A stretch of DNA of 64,000 nucleotides from Anoplolepis gracilipes (lineage: Eukaryota; Arthropoda; Insecta; Hymenoptera; Formicidae), in assembly GCF_047496725.1 (NCBI RefSeq), contig NC_132977.1:11020501-11084500 (forward strand), read 5' to 3'. The translations under genes were made by a program, and so were the position numbers. Positions 12,719 through 23,914 of this stretch are shown in pieces; the stretch's first letter is position 1, and each line of letters begins with the position of its first letter. Under the pieces are notes generated by a model, which saw nothing but the letters and a program-made list of their open reading frames with translations, was not told the origin of the DNA and did no database searches.

Positions 12719-12896
12719 GGACGAGGAAGTGCGTGTCTCGAGAGAAGCAGCGTCTACGATTATCGAGCACGCAAGCGAGATTATCAAGCAGATGTACGAT
12801 GTGAACACATGTTTCGAAGCAAACGATATATCAAAATCAAGAACCTGCCTTACTAAATTGAATACAACCTTGTCAAGTGCTCTCTACCTCTTTTAA
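12719..12896 (+). CDS. Candidate first coding exon, unknown protein
   Basis: Splicing AT at 12591-12592 to G at 12719 makes ATG followed by GAC, with G at -3 and +4, a good translation context. The frame reads MDEEVRVSREAAS, then IIEHASEIIKQMYD, an amphipathic helix-like stretch with mixed charge. Two endings are possible. The frame may stay open to a TAA at 12894-12896, giving a 59-residue protein. Or the exon may stop at 12800 before a weak donor (GTGAAC), ending in phase 0, which matches the phase-0 exon at 13785. The codons are GC-balanced, unlike the flanking AT repeats. I do not recognise the family. The helix loosely recalls a histone-fold helix, but this is not a call. Chance is a real alternative. 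Confidence 0.33.
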
Positions 12897-12952
12897 TCTT
12901 CCAACGTCCCGCATTTTTTATGGCTTGCACGTTAAGCCGTATAATATATATA

Positions 12953-13189
12953 TTGTCGTAGTCGTCGTTTGACCTTCCTCGGTCCTTGCTGAATCGTATT
13001 TGGAGAAATATGATACGACGTACGGAGCGGTTCTGCTTATCTTCCTTCTCGTACGAGTGTCTCTGCAAAACTGACGACAAGGTGACCGTGCGTAAACACC
13101 AAGCCGAGCGCCGAGCGCCGAGCTCCGACTTACATGACGTATAGCTCTACGTCGTCACTATTGTTTTGACACACTATTAACAAACCGAG
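12953..13189 (-). repeat. Left arm of long inverted repeat (antisense copy of an exon)
   Basis: The reverse complement matches 13669-13894 almost throughout. Within the exon part there are two substitutions. In the upstream part there are about three substitutions plus a 3-bp and a 7-bp indel. The arm ends just inside the exon end and has lost the GTAAGT donor, running into an (AT)n tract instead, but keeps the acceptor-like TTTTGCAG. It is therefore an inverted partial duplicate of the right arm, not a second complete exon. Confidence 0.95.
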
Positions 13190-13198
13190 ATATATATA

Positions 13199-13227
13199 TG
13201 TATGTGTATGTGTGTGTGTGTGTGTGT
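13199..13227. repeat. (TG)n microsatellite in hairpin loop
   Basis: TG units directly after the left inverted arm, inside the 479-base spacer between the arms. Confidence 0.93.
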
Positions 13228-13668
13228 TTTCATCATAAATATTTTAAATATCTCGAAAAATTAAATTTAGAATATTTTATAATATTTTATAATATATTAT
13301 GTTAATGCGTTGTATTACAAATAATTAAAAATTAATCACTACCTCGAAAATAAGCGCGCAATTAATTTTACAAGTGGAAAATAATAAATGAAATAAGTTA
13401 TAAATTGCTCAGTCTACGGATGCTCGTTGTCCTCTTTCTGGATCTCTCTTTCTCTATTGTTTATCTTTATGGGTTCATGGCATTCATATTCAACATTCAC
13501 AATTCCCTCGCGGAAAGATAGTTAATTATGATCGCGTACGCACTAACCAACAGAATACGATGACAGCCGCACGGCACTTTACGCGACAGTCCGATGTTAA
13601 TAAAAAAATCATTAGAACTCAATATTATAAGCGTACATCGAACCGTAGTATGTCGCGTCAATATTTGT

Positions 13669-13894
13669 TCGGTTTGTTAATAGTGTGTCAAAACAATAGT
13701 GACGTAAAGCTATACGTCATATAAGTCGGAGCTCGGCGCTCGGCTTGGTGTTTACGCACGGTCACCTTGTCGTCATTTTTGCAGAGACACTCGTACGAGA
13801 AGGAAGATGAGCAGAACCGCTCCGTACGTCGTATCATATTTCTCCAAATACGATTCAGCAAGGACCGAGGAAGGTCAAACGACGAGTACGACAA
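13669..13894 (+). repeat. Right arm of long inverted repeat
   Basis: Partner of 12953-13189, separated by 479 bases. The pair could form a ~225-bp RNA duplex. This arm ends one base before the exon's splice donor, so the duplex would cover the acceptor and the whole exon but not the donor. Confidence 0.95.
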
Positions 13895-13895
13895 G
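13785..13895 (+). CDS. Candidate internal exon, 37 codons, phase 0-0
   Basis: Bounded by acceptor TCATTTTTGCAG and a near-consensus donor AAG/GTAAGT. The 111 bases are open in the frame starting RHSYEKEDEQNRS and ending SNDEYDK. The product is highly charged, with a basic/hydrophobic centre (VRRIIFLQIRF). The frame agrees in phase with the candidate exon ending at 12800. The antisense copy differs by two substitutions that would change two residues (Glu to Lys, Glu to Asp) and none that are silent, so the comparison gives no sign of coding constraint. No protein family was recognised. Good splice sites on both sides support an exon. Lack of a known match and the mobile-like inverted repeat argue for caution. 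Confidence 0.4.
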
Positions 13896-13984
13896 GTAAG
13901 TTCACAGACAAAATCCATAATTAAAGCCAACTTGCTATTACGCGGTTTCGCGTATAAGTATAGATCTATGGCGAGAACTAAAAC

Positions 13985-14008
13985 GATATATATATATATA
14001 TATATATG
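13985..14008. repeat. (TA)n microsatellite
   Basis: About 11 TA units. Confidence 0.9.
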
Positions 14009-16555
14009 TACATATGCAATATAACGTTTATTCGGATAATCTATTATCTATTATATCGCGACGGCGACAATTAGAAATATCTCTTGATTCGTGACATTTT
14101 GATAGAGCTCCACTTATGAAATAGCCTCGAATAATTTCGTTAAACAATGTCACCTCCCACCTTCTACCCACGTCTTTCCCTTGACACTTCATTACCCTGA
14201 AATAATTAATTCCTATTCCGATACGCGCCGTTAAAGTCCGTGACATTCGTAATACGCTCGGTTAATGATATCTATATCGCATGACCCATCCGGCATATTC
14301 GTATATGTATTATAAGCTGACGTGAGATGTACAGCTTCTCTCTAAATATTTCATTTTCTGGTTTCACTCCCGCCGCGGTCGGGACTGATGTCCGATTAAA
14401 AATGGATTGGCATCGTTCGATATTATTGCGCGCTTGGTATGCAAGAAAAGAGGGTGACGAAGATAGAGGTAAAGAAGAAAAGAGAAAGGAAAGGAGAAAG
14501 AAAGATTAATTTAATATTCTGGGGACAAGATAGGTATAAAAACGAAAAGAAAAGAAAAGAAAACACAAATCAAGTGTCAAGTGATTTGTAAGGATAGTAA
14601 CGTTCATCATAATGTTTGAAAATGTCAGTCTTTTGTATTCATACACGTGACATTCTTAAATTCCAAGATTTACTTTGTGTCAGATTGAAAAAAATTAGAC
14701 AGGTAACATTATTATTATAGAACATAATATATAATACGTTTCAGAAAATTTCAATGATGTTACAGTATTTGAATTTTTAGACGACATTTCGTCGCTTTTT
14801 AATTTTAGATATAATCAAATCTAAGATTTAAGCTGTTAATATAAAATTCACCTGAGAATATGGATTCGTTAATTATATATTAACTAATTTCACACGATCT
14901 CTTATTTATAATAAATGATAATGAATGATTTTTTCATTAGTTCCATAAATATTTCATGTAATAACACCGTCGACTGATGTAATAGTGTCTTGTTGTCGAA
15001 TATCGTAGAATGAAACACCTTGACAGATAACTTGCAACAGATTGCACATAACTATGGGAAATAATAGAAAACATAACTCTGTTCAACTTTAGCTGTCAAC
15101 TACTCCATGTTGATAAATATACGAAGTTATGTACCGGTACATACGCGCCGGATGCGAAATGAACACAGATGTTGGGTGTTACAATTGTTACAATTCTGCG
15201 ATTAATTCCACGTGTAATGTCAGAATAAGCACAATAATCAACATGTAATACCGAGCTTGAGCTTAGCCGTTTGCTTTACTATCGTCGTAGAAAGAAAATT
15301 GAAATGAAACACAAAACTTGTCTCGTAACGCCGATTGGCCGGCTGTGATTTATCGATCCACCGCGGCGCACGAAATTGCACTCAACCTCGAGAAATTTAA
15401 CGTACTTACTCTACAATCCTCGTCTGTTCGAATCGCGAGCAACGGGACTATTGGATCCTTTAAGAGGAAACGAATCGCTAACGACCGTTGCAGTCGATGC
15501 TGAAATATTTCGTATCGGCCCGATAAAAGTTAAATTATAGGTCCCGCTGTGCGACCTGCTCCCGACTCCCGACTCACGACTCCCGACTCAATCCAGCAGC
15601 CCTGCTTACATTTTTCAACAAGACGTTTCATTCTCGCGACGTTCAAATCCCTGTTCATTCTGTCTTCGATGTCGATCGTAAAATGCGTTACGTGATTTCA
15701 CAATTTTCTTTCTCTCTCTTCCTTTTTCTGCCATACTTTCAGAATTGACGAAATCACAGGTTGATCATTATTATTTAATGCCTAATTGTCACGTTTCTTT
15801 TCTCCAATATCGTTGCAATCACATGTTTTATTTTTCAAGGATATGTTTCGGGGACATCTTTTTACAAATTTTTCTTTCTTTGAATTTATTGTAGATGATT
15901 ATAAATACTTTGTATAACATAGAAATCCCCAGATTTCGTTTTTTTGTTACTTGAAATAAATAGAATAGGTACAAATTTGTTCAAATAATATTTTAATACT
16001 TAATCGCGCATATGATAAAAGAAATAATTATCTTAGTTGATTGCAGAAAATCTGTAACAATATTTATAATATAGACATATCGAAAATATCTTTTTTTTTT
16101 TTTAATCTTTAATTTAAAATTAGCTAAAAAGACATTGTAAATAGATTTGTATATTAATCAATATACAAATTAATTATTATTTTAAATTAATACAATTCAG
16201 TAAGAAAAAAATAGCTCACATAAAAATATTTTTCTTTTTATTTTAATTAATATTTATATGTTCACACTTGACGTATAATATATATATATATATATATAGG
16301 TTTATAATAATTGAAAGATTGTCTGCATAAAAAATTAAAATGTTATCGTATTTTTTATAAATATTTACATCTAAAATTTTTTTTCTATAAATTACACAAT
16401 CTTTTTGTTAAATATATCTTAAGAACAAATAGAAAATTTAATTATGAGAGCAATAATTATTATTTGAAATATTAATATACATTGTGTATATATCACAGAT
16501 AGCATACATATATGTATACTAATTATATATGTATATTAATACATATATACATATA

Positions 16556-16561
<6 letters not shown>

Positions 16562-16611
<50 letters not shown>
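16562..16611. repeat. (TA)25 microsatellite
   Basis: A perfect 50-base TA tract inside about 130 bases of AT-palindromic sequence. It can extrude a cruciform and may vary in length. Confidence 0.97.
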
Positions 16612-16617
<6 letters not shown>

Positions 16618-17043
16618 ATATTAAGCATAAAAATCATTAATATATTATATATGATCAATGCTTTATGTAAAATGTAGCTAATATTTTTATTGTACAGATA
16701 AAATATAAATCAACTCTGTGCTAATTTGTATCGTGCACTGATAAACATCAAATTATTTTTTATTTTATAATCCCGAACTAATTGATGTATATTAGAACAT
16801 CTAAACATCCTATAATTTGATAATTTTATCTACATAATACTGTATTCACAATATTTATAATATTCCATATGCGATTCCATCTCAATTTTCTTGATAATTA
16901 TAGAGTTAGGTTTTTAATGAAATGAAACAAATTAAATATATAATGACGAAATATTATTAAAATTTATATTAGTTCAGATACATGCAGGAATAAAAAGTTT
17001 AATAAAAAGGTGACGAGTCAGTTGCTATTTTCTTTTTTTATAG

Positions 17044-17125
17044 CGTTTCGTTCGATTAGAATTTATCCGAGTCGTGCAGGACGGATGCGTCGCTTTGAGG
17101 TTCTTTCCTCTTCTGTTCGCGAACG
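17044..17125 (+). CDS. Weak candidate exon
   Basis: A good acceptor (ATTTTCTTTTTTTATAG) precedes 82 bases of CpG-rich sequence ending at a moderate donor (GAACG/GTAGGT). Two of the three frames are open, for example one containing RVVQDGCVALRFF. This marks an abrupt change from AT-rich to GC-rich DNA. No family was recognised, and the exon could equally be a 5' UTR exon or chance. Confidence 0.17.
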
Positions 17126-17129
17126 GTAG

Positions 17130-18490
17130 GTTTCATGGGATCGATTTATCACGCGCCAATGCATCCGGGAGTCTATCACGGCGACGGTGGCGGGAAAACT
17201 CGTGGAGCTCGGTTTTTTCGGCGATTCAAAATACCTAATATAAAGTTTTCACGATTTACGCCGATCGACTTGTTTTTCAGTGCTGTTTATCGCGGAAAAC
17301 TCCCGACTGCCGGCTCCCGGCCGAGTGACGTGCATTTTTCCTCGCGCTCATCCTTTTTCTTTGCCACGCTCGCGGCGGTTGGCGGTTGTTGCATCGACGG
17401 CAGTCGACGCCGGCACTTATTTATTCGCTTCGCGGCTCGTTGGCTTTCGTCTATTTTGCCGCGGCAGCAGGTAAATTAATTTTAGACAGCGGGGCCAACA
17501 AATTTCTTCCGACAGCCAATGAGACGCGGCGAATTACGAACTGGCGGAAAGAGAGAGAGAGAGAGAAGAGTGAGTAAGAAAGAAAGATAGTGAGAAAGCC
17601 CGGCGGGGGTCACCTAAGAGATTATCCTAAGAAAACTTTCACGAGAGTTCCTCGTATCCGGCGTTACCTGGGGTTAAACAATCTACAAAATTGAAATAAT
17701 ATGCAGATGTAATTTCGAGTAACTTTATATTGCCCGTCGTGCTGCCCCGGGTCATATACCCCTTTCGAGAGTGTCCCAGGGCGGCGCAACTTCAGCAACG
17801 ATACCTCTTTCTCTTTCCCTCTCTCCCTGGCTTCGGGTCGCAATTCGACGAGCAATTGCGACTGCGAATGCACTTGGCGCACCGTCACGACGGAGACAAA
17901 TATTTTTTCAGCGCTCCAGACTTTGGTTATTATATCCCGTCTTCTAGCAAATTAAACTCCCGGTTCCTCCATCAATTCAAACACCTTTGCGGATAAACAA
18001 GTTTACCTTCCAGCCCCCGTCCTCGGGGTGCGGTAGAGAAGGAACAAGCAAGCTATGATATTCGCAAGAGAAATCGAGAAACGTTTTCGCAAAACAACAT
18101 CAATCCATAATATATCAAGGTAGCACTAATGGGAGTAAAAAGCAAAGACAAATTTTCTCGTGCGCTCAAATATTTGCGGAAACCCGAGACCAAAATAACC
18201 GACATCGGAGAGTCATGTTCAACCAGTCGAATGCTCGCGCGGATTCCCCAGCCATAGATCTGCCAATGTCACGAAATGTCCAACGTGGGCGCGGTTCGCC
18301 ACTATCGACCATCGATCGGCTGACCCGCGTGAATTTCAGATCGCCCTCTTTACTTTAGGGTTCATCGTCACCCATAAATCTCGGTCGTTTCTTCGCGCAG
18401 GGTAAAACGGCGACGTCCGCAGCGTGGAGCGGCGCGACGGGAATTATCGCGAGCAACCGTCGCTGACAATTTCTTATCCCGGAGGAATTC
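17130..18490. other. CpG-rich non-coding stretch
   Basis: CpG-rich sequence with overlapping chance open frames on both strands, a short GA tract near 17550-17565 and no recognisable domain. Confidence 0.55.
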
Positions 18491-18496
18491 CATTGC

Positions 18497-18497
<1 letters not shown>

Positions 18498-18539
<42 letters not shown>

Positions 18540-18540
18540 T
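18498..18540. repeat. (CGA)14 trinucleotide repeat
   Basis: Fourteen CGA/GAC units, giving poly-Asp, poly-Arg or poly-Thr in + frames and poly-Val or poly-Arg on the other strand. A (CT)n tract follows at 18609-18633. The open frames here are compositional artefacts. Confidence 0.96.
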
Positions 18541-19181
18541 TGTTATCCGCGCAAATCGTACTTGTACGCGCCACGAGTTCGGCTCCCAAAAGTCCTCGAC
18601 TTGCAGTTTCTCTCTCTCTCTCTCTCTCTCTCTTGCCACGAATTCTCGCTCGATGTCCCGCGCGCGTAGACAAATTCGCGTAATAACGCAATAAGACAAG
18701 GGGGACGAGAAAGGAAGAGAAGGGACCGCGCGTGTGCGCATACGCTGCCGAAAATGTCCGGTATGCGGAACCGTATATCGTGCATGGTCTACCGAAATGC
18801 CACGAATACTCGAGCACGTGGTTTAGTATCAGACAGATACTCGGACCGCGTAAAGTAGAAGGAAGAGGAAGAGGAAGAAAAAGAAAATGACGATGACGAC
18901 GAAGAAAGAGTAATATCGATCCAACGTCATTCATCATCGCTCAGTCTATTAAATCGCCCATATACTCTGATCCCCTTTTCGCAATCACTTTACTCGTCTT
19001 CCTCGCCTTTCTATTCCCTCTATCTTTTCCCCCTGCGGGCCCAATACGCGGGGAGCACCCCTTGGAGCTCTTTGGCGGTTTTGCTTCTTCTCTGTCGCTT
19101 CCACCCGACCTAGACATATCTTTCTTCAGCAGCTGCTGCTGCTGTCGGTCTTTATCCTTCGACCGACATCACGTGCATCTC

Positions 19182-19186
<5 letters not shown>

Positions 19187-19249
<63 letters not shown>
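19187..19249. repeat. (CT)n microsatellite
   Basis: About 27 CT units, then one TA interruption and a short CT tail. Confidence 0.97.
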
Positions 19250-19720
19250 GTTTCGCTTTCTCCCTGTTACGAACGTCTCTCGATTTGCTCGGCTCCGAGG
19301 TTTTCGTCAGCAACACCCAACCGAGGCAGCTCTGACGGATGCGAGACGAACTGACGCCCTGCCAGAGTTTACACCCGAGCTAATTACGATCCTCTGCCTT
19401 GAAGGGTACGAGGAAAGGGCGTCGCGCCTGCCTGGCCTGGCCTGACCTGCCCGCAGTTGCTTCACGACGACGGAGACGAGGCTCCGGATTCGCGGCGCGC
19501 CAAGTGGTTGGTTGACTGGCTCGTTCGCTCGCTCGTTCGTTCGTTCGTGTGTTAGACAGAAATAAGGTTTCAGTGTGTAACACGATTTAACGTCGCTCTT
19601 CGAGAAGCTTTGCAACGTAAGGCTTTATGTATTTGTCGTGCGTCGTGACCCGCTTCTCTCGCAAACGATATAATATAAAGCGACTGCCGGTTTAAACGCG
19701 ACATGAGTACATGTATTATA

Positions 19721-19722
<2 letters not shown>

Positions 19723-19755
<33 letters not shown>
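19723..19755. repeat. (CT)n microsatellite
   Basis: About 16 CT units. A CpG-rich segment just upstream (19.26-19.62 kb) contains GTTCGTTCGTTCG-type short tandems and a TCAGTG initiator-like site at 19570, too weak to call as a promoter. Confidence 0.95.
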
Positions 19756-19757
<2 letters not shown>

Positions 19758-19759
19758 GC

Positions 19760-21990
19760 TATATTTAGTTAAAGTCAATTTTAAATTTAAAGTAGTTCTA
19801 ACAATAAGTTTTCCGGGGGTGAAACCGGAACCCTTTAATCACATCGTTCACACGTACCCGCGTCAATTCGGTATATTCAATGACGGTATATACCCGTGCT
19901 GGTTCCAAGCGGAATGTCAAATAGCGCGTTAAAAAATCTTTGTCTGATGTGTACGTATAATATGTAAATGTAAAAGCTCTTGTTAATTGTAGTGACAACA
20001 GCTTTTTCGTTAATTAAGAGAACAGAATTACATTTTAAAAAAAACTGTTCTTTATTTTCTGTTTAATATGTACTTAAAAATTTTTTATTTAAATTATTAT
20101 TTAATTTAAAGTGAAACTTTTTCGAAATATTTTATTTAAAAAATAAATAAAAAGCTTTATTTATAATAAATTAAAATCAAAGTTTTATTAAAAAGATTAG
20201 CAATATACAACAATGAAATATAAACATAGCTACGTGATAAACGTGAAAATGTTTATACGTGACAGATGTAAAACAAAAAAAAAAAAAGTTTACACATTCA
20301 AGAGGAAAATAATAACAAAACACCGAATATGTTACTTCTAGAAGCCTTATATCATGTTAACCGTATTTGGCGACAATAATTACGCACGGTATTGAATGTA
20401 ATTAGATTATTGCTGCCTTAGTCAGTTGAAGTTACCTGTGTAATAGCAACGGCAGGCGAGAGAGCACCGGACTTTATCTAACTTCCTCTCTCTCTACCTT
20501 CTAAATTGACTGCTAAAGATTAACCCTTTAAGTCCGCCTAACTCTATTCATGTCGTGTTAGATGAACTTCGGAAAATCAATAATGCGTCTGCATCTTCCC
20601 CCTTTCCGCTCCCTTTTCTCCTGTCAGTTTTGCAAGATTGAGAGCAACGCTCAATGCGACTAATCTATAACGCGATATATTTTCGAGAATTCCATTACAT
20701 AAAAATCTTCCACTTTTCTTCTATTTTCCCGAACACAAGAGACAAAAAATAAACAGTGCTTATGTCACTGATTAGAAATTCAACATAGTTATTTCCAAGA
20801 TTATTCAAGCACGTACCGGTACTAAATGATGAGAGCAACACGATCGCTCTAAAGACAAGAAGGGAAAATAGCGATAGCAAAACGCAATCCCGAGTAATCG
20901 GCTTCGAGCTTTGTCTTGGGTTCTTTGATCGCAAGAACAAATACGAAGCGTCGTGACTTCGATAAATTCCCGTCAGTACTTTTGTTCAATGAGAAATTGA
21001 TTAGCTCTCGATAATCCCGACAGAGAAAACGATCATCTCGTTTCTGCTAATTGCATTTACTTGTGGAACTTTTTGACGAGGAAACTTGCAAATATAACAC
21101 CAGCGTATTTAGAGTTCCAAGAGTCTCAGAAAAATGAGATTTAAATACCCTATGGTAGTCGAGATAATTTTAATTATGAAAATATTTTCCATGCTGCTGC
21201 AAATAAAAAGAGCATTTCAATTTAATGTTGTGATATTCTTATTTGCCAAATATAACTTGTTTACTCGAAATTTAAGCGGTTACTGAGAAAATAATCAGAT
21301 TTTTTGCGAGATTTCAAATTGAAATTTTTATATTATATTTCAATGTTTAATTTAGCATCCACTTTGACATTTTAAGCAGTTAGATCACCTTTTTTTGAAA
21401 CTATTTCATCTATAATTTTATCGAAATCTTCCTTTGAATCTCTTAATGAAAATCTGTTCGATTATTGTCTATTTGACGTACAAAATAGGAACTTAATCCC
21501 TATATAAATTAAACCTATCGAAATCCTCTAGAATCCATAAACGTAAAGAAAATTGAGTTTGTAGGTAGAAGCAAAATTTCGACTCGAGTAAACAATACCG
21601 AAATGGCAATCTCGTCCAGTACATATTGCATTAAATCAGGCCAAACTCGATCGTTGCAAATACATCATACGGTATAAAGTATTTCACCGTCTGCGCTGTT
21701 CTCCTTCTCGTGCGCGTTCAAAAACAAGAAACCGATTGCCGGTGTTTGTGGAAAATATTTTCCGTAAAAATCATATACATTTACGTACATAAATATATAT
21801 GTATATATGCCGACTAAAAGAATAAGAAGGAGAAAAAGAGGAGAATAGCTAGACATTTGTAATACCGCGATTTGTCCATAGACGAAAAGTGCGAGCTGGT
21901 ATCTCGAGTTACGCGATAAATCGATTTCCTATTATCAAGAACTATTCTTCGTTATAAAAGAGTCGAGTAGATGGATTATCCGACATATTA
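19760..21990. other. Non-coding, AT-rich stretch
   Basis: No exon or larger repeat seen. Mixed sequence with AT-rich blocks at 20.0-20.3 kb and 21.1-21.5 kb. Confidence 0.6.
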
Positions 21991-21995
21991 TCAGT

Positions 21996-21998
<3 letters not shown>

Positions 21999-22028
<30 letters not shown>
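21999..22028. repeat. Poly(T) tract, 30 bases
   Basis: A pure T run; on the minus strand this is a poly(A) tail-like tract. No matching element body or target-site duplication was identified next to it. Confidence 0.95.
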
Positions 22029-22030
<2 letters not shown>

Positions 22031-22157
22031 GAAATGACCACAATATGGATCAGCGGAGAGCCGATGGCATGCTCCATTCCAGAACTCGCAACAGGATGAC
22101 TCGGCGCTATCTGCAAAAGCCGAGAATACACGTTTGCGTGTAACGTAGGCGTAAACA

Positions 22158-22163
<6 letters not shown>

Positions 22164-22226
<63 letters not shown>
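22164..22226. repeat. (GA)n microsatellite, 63 bases
   Basis: The longest GA tract in the window, with about 31 units. It gives rise to Ser/Leu- and Arg/Glu-rich artefactual frames. Confidence 0.98.
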
Positions 22227-22228
<2 letters not shown>

Positions 22229-22229
22229 C

Positions 22230-23790
22230 AAGGGTATACGGAATTATTGATTTCCCTTTGGGGAAAAGGAGCTTCTCTCCTTCGCGAAGAAATGTAATAC
22301 GAAGCGAGCGAAACGTGAGACCAAGGGGAAAACCCGATTGCGCGAATTCCGATAATATCGACGAATGCAAATAAATCCATCTCGATCCGAGGAAGACGCC
22401 TCTCGCCGCTTGCGAGGAAAAACAAAGGACACTTAAAATGGATCCGAATTCGCAAAATGAGAAATTGCCTCTAATGTATAAATATATTTTACAGCATATA
22501 TGTCCCTTTTTAAATCGCAAACATATTTTTCTTTGCAATCGTACGAGACGTTGGTTCACAAATATATGAACAAAAATATTTACCTATATTCTCTTGCACA
22601 TATATCTAATTTTCTAGAATTTAGATAAATTTTTTTAAGATAGTTGAGAGAATATTTACAACAAAAAAATGTTGGTTTTGGAAAATTTTACATGTATAAT
22701 TACAAGCAAAAAGAGTTTCTTTAACGTCATAAAATTTTAATTTTCACGCAACATATTTAATTTTTGTAGCACTGATCGATATAGAATCAATCAATAACCG
22801 AGTTTCGAAAAGCTCGTTTTAATTTTTATATTTGTAATATATTTTTTATTTTAAACTATTTTATGACAATTCATTTTAGATCTTAGATTCGCTGATTCCC
22901 TGCGAGCATTTTGTGAATTTTTTCCTTGTTCTTTCTTGTGCCGCATTTTGTTCTTTAAAATACGAATTTTTAACACCTTGACAGTGGATTTCCTGTGATT
23001 ATCCCTTTTCTTAAGTCTGGTTGTAAAAGGCAACGTTCTTGGACGGAATATTTTGAGAGAAGTGAATGAATGGCAGTAAAGAAACCCGCTAAAAGCTTGT
23101 TTAGGGATCTGCTAAGAGCTAGAAAAATATATCAATATACATATACATAAATATCTGCTAAAAGCAAAAAAAAAATATATAAAGTTTTTTCACAGACTTA
23201 TAAGTCGAGTTTAAAAGAATCTGCTAAAAAAGAACTAGAAAGAAATATAAATAGACAATATTTTTGTATACAAATCTGGAACATAAAAAAGGTTCCCTAA
23301 GACTTAAGAACTCTTAAGAATCTTAAGCTGTCTCAAAGTTTAATAACATAGAATGATATGCTTATTTTGAAATATGAATATTTCCTATTCGAAATATTAT
23401 ATAAATCTGATGTAGGTACTGATTGTAAGTTGAATAATCATAATCATGCTTTTCTTTCAATAAATTTTTCTGGCTTCATGCTACAAAATATTGTAAATTC
23501 TAAAATAAAATTCTATTTTATTATTTAAAAATTTAATCATTCTTTTTGTGTTAGAACATTCTGATATAATTAATCGTACAATTGCCTGTCACTTTGAGCT
23601 AAAATATCGTACTTACAATTAGCAAATCTAAAAAGTACCGAAAGGTATCATTCATGCTAGAAGGAACGAAATAAAGTTAAAGTTATACGCGCAGCATCGT
23701 GTTGATATTTCACTTGGGCGAATGTTTTACCGCCTGCGAGATCACAGATACGAGAAAAGAGAGAGAGAGAACAATTTTCTGACCTGCTAC
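22230..23790. other. Non-coding, AT-rich stretch
   Basis: CpG-containing up to 22.45 kb, then AT-rich. The motif CTGCTAAAAGC or a variant recurs several times at about 23.08-23.23 kb, giving weak short-period repetition. It lies just downstream (minus strand) of the kelch-like exon, and no further exon of that gene was found. Confidence 0.55.
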
Positions 23791-23795
23791 CCTTT

Positions 23796-23914
23796 TTATA
23801 TTTGCAAGGGTCCCGCAAAAAATGCATTCAGGGACATCGCTGTGGCGCTGCTCCAGCGGTTGGAATCTGGATTGTAGGTCTCGTATCTTTTGTCGCTTAC
23901 AACGCGTTGGCTCT
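23796..23914 (-). CDS. Kelch-repeat-like exon or exon relic
   Basis: On the minus strand a strong acceptor (TCATTTTTCTGTAG) is followed by 119 bases open to a TAA. The encoded stretch VVSDKRYETYNPDSNRWSSA continues TAMSLNAFFAGPL. It fits the central part of a kelch repeat: aromatic-x-x-Tyr-x-Pro, about six residues to Trp, then x5-Met, then x7-Gly. The Arg usually found after the Met is Ala here. Kelch repeats form beta-propeller blades, often in BTB adaptors of Cul3 ubiquitin ligases. Only one blade segment is visible and the frame ends soon after, so this may be a 3'-terminal exon, an exon with an unseen donor, or a pseudogene fragment. No neighbouring kelch exon was recognised. Confidence 0.4.

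Larger units (their letters stand above)
13900..17040. other. Non-coding, mostly AT-rich stretch
   Basis: No exon continuing the 12.7-13.9 kb candidate could be identified. 14.5-15.2 kb and 15.7-17.0 kb are strongly AT-rich with long poly(T/A) runs and short AT palindromes, such as a 10-bp stem at 16145-16168. A CpG-rich patch lies at 15.3-15.6 kb, with a short tandem of CCCGACTC-like units near 15560-15590. Confidence 0.6.

Noticed and set aside
15636..15660. GTTCAAATCC, tRNA B-box-like
   Set aside because: No T-stem pairing, A-box or cloverleaf could be built around it.
22107..22559. Long minus frames with poly(Ser-Leu)
   Set aside because: They are translations of the 63-base (GA)n tract and its flanks, not genes.
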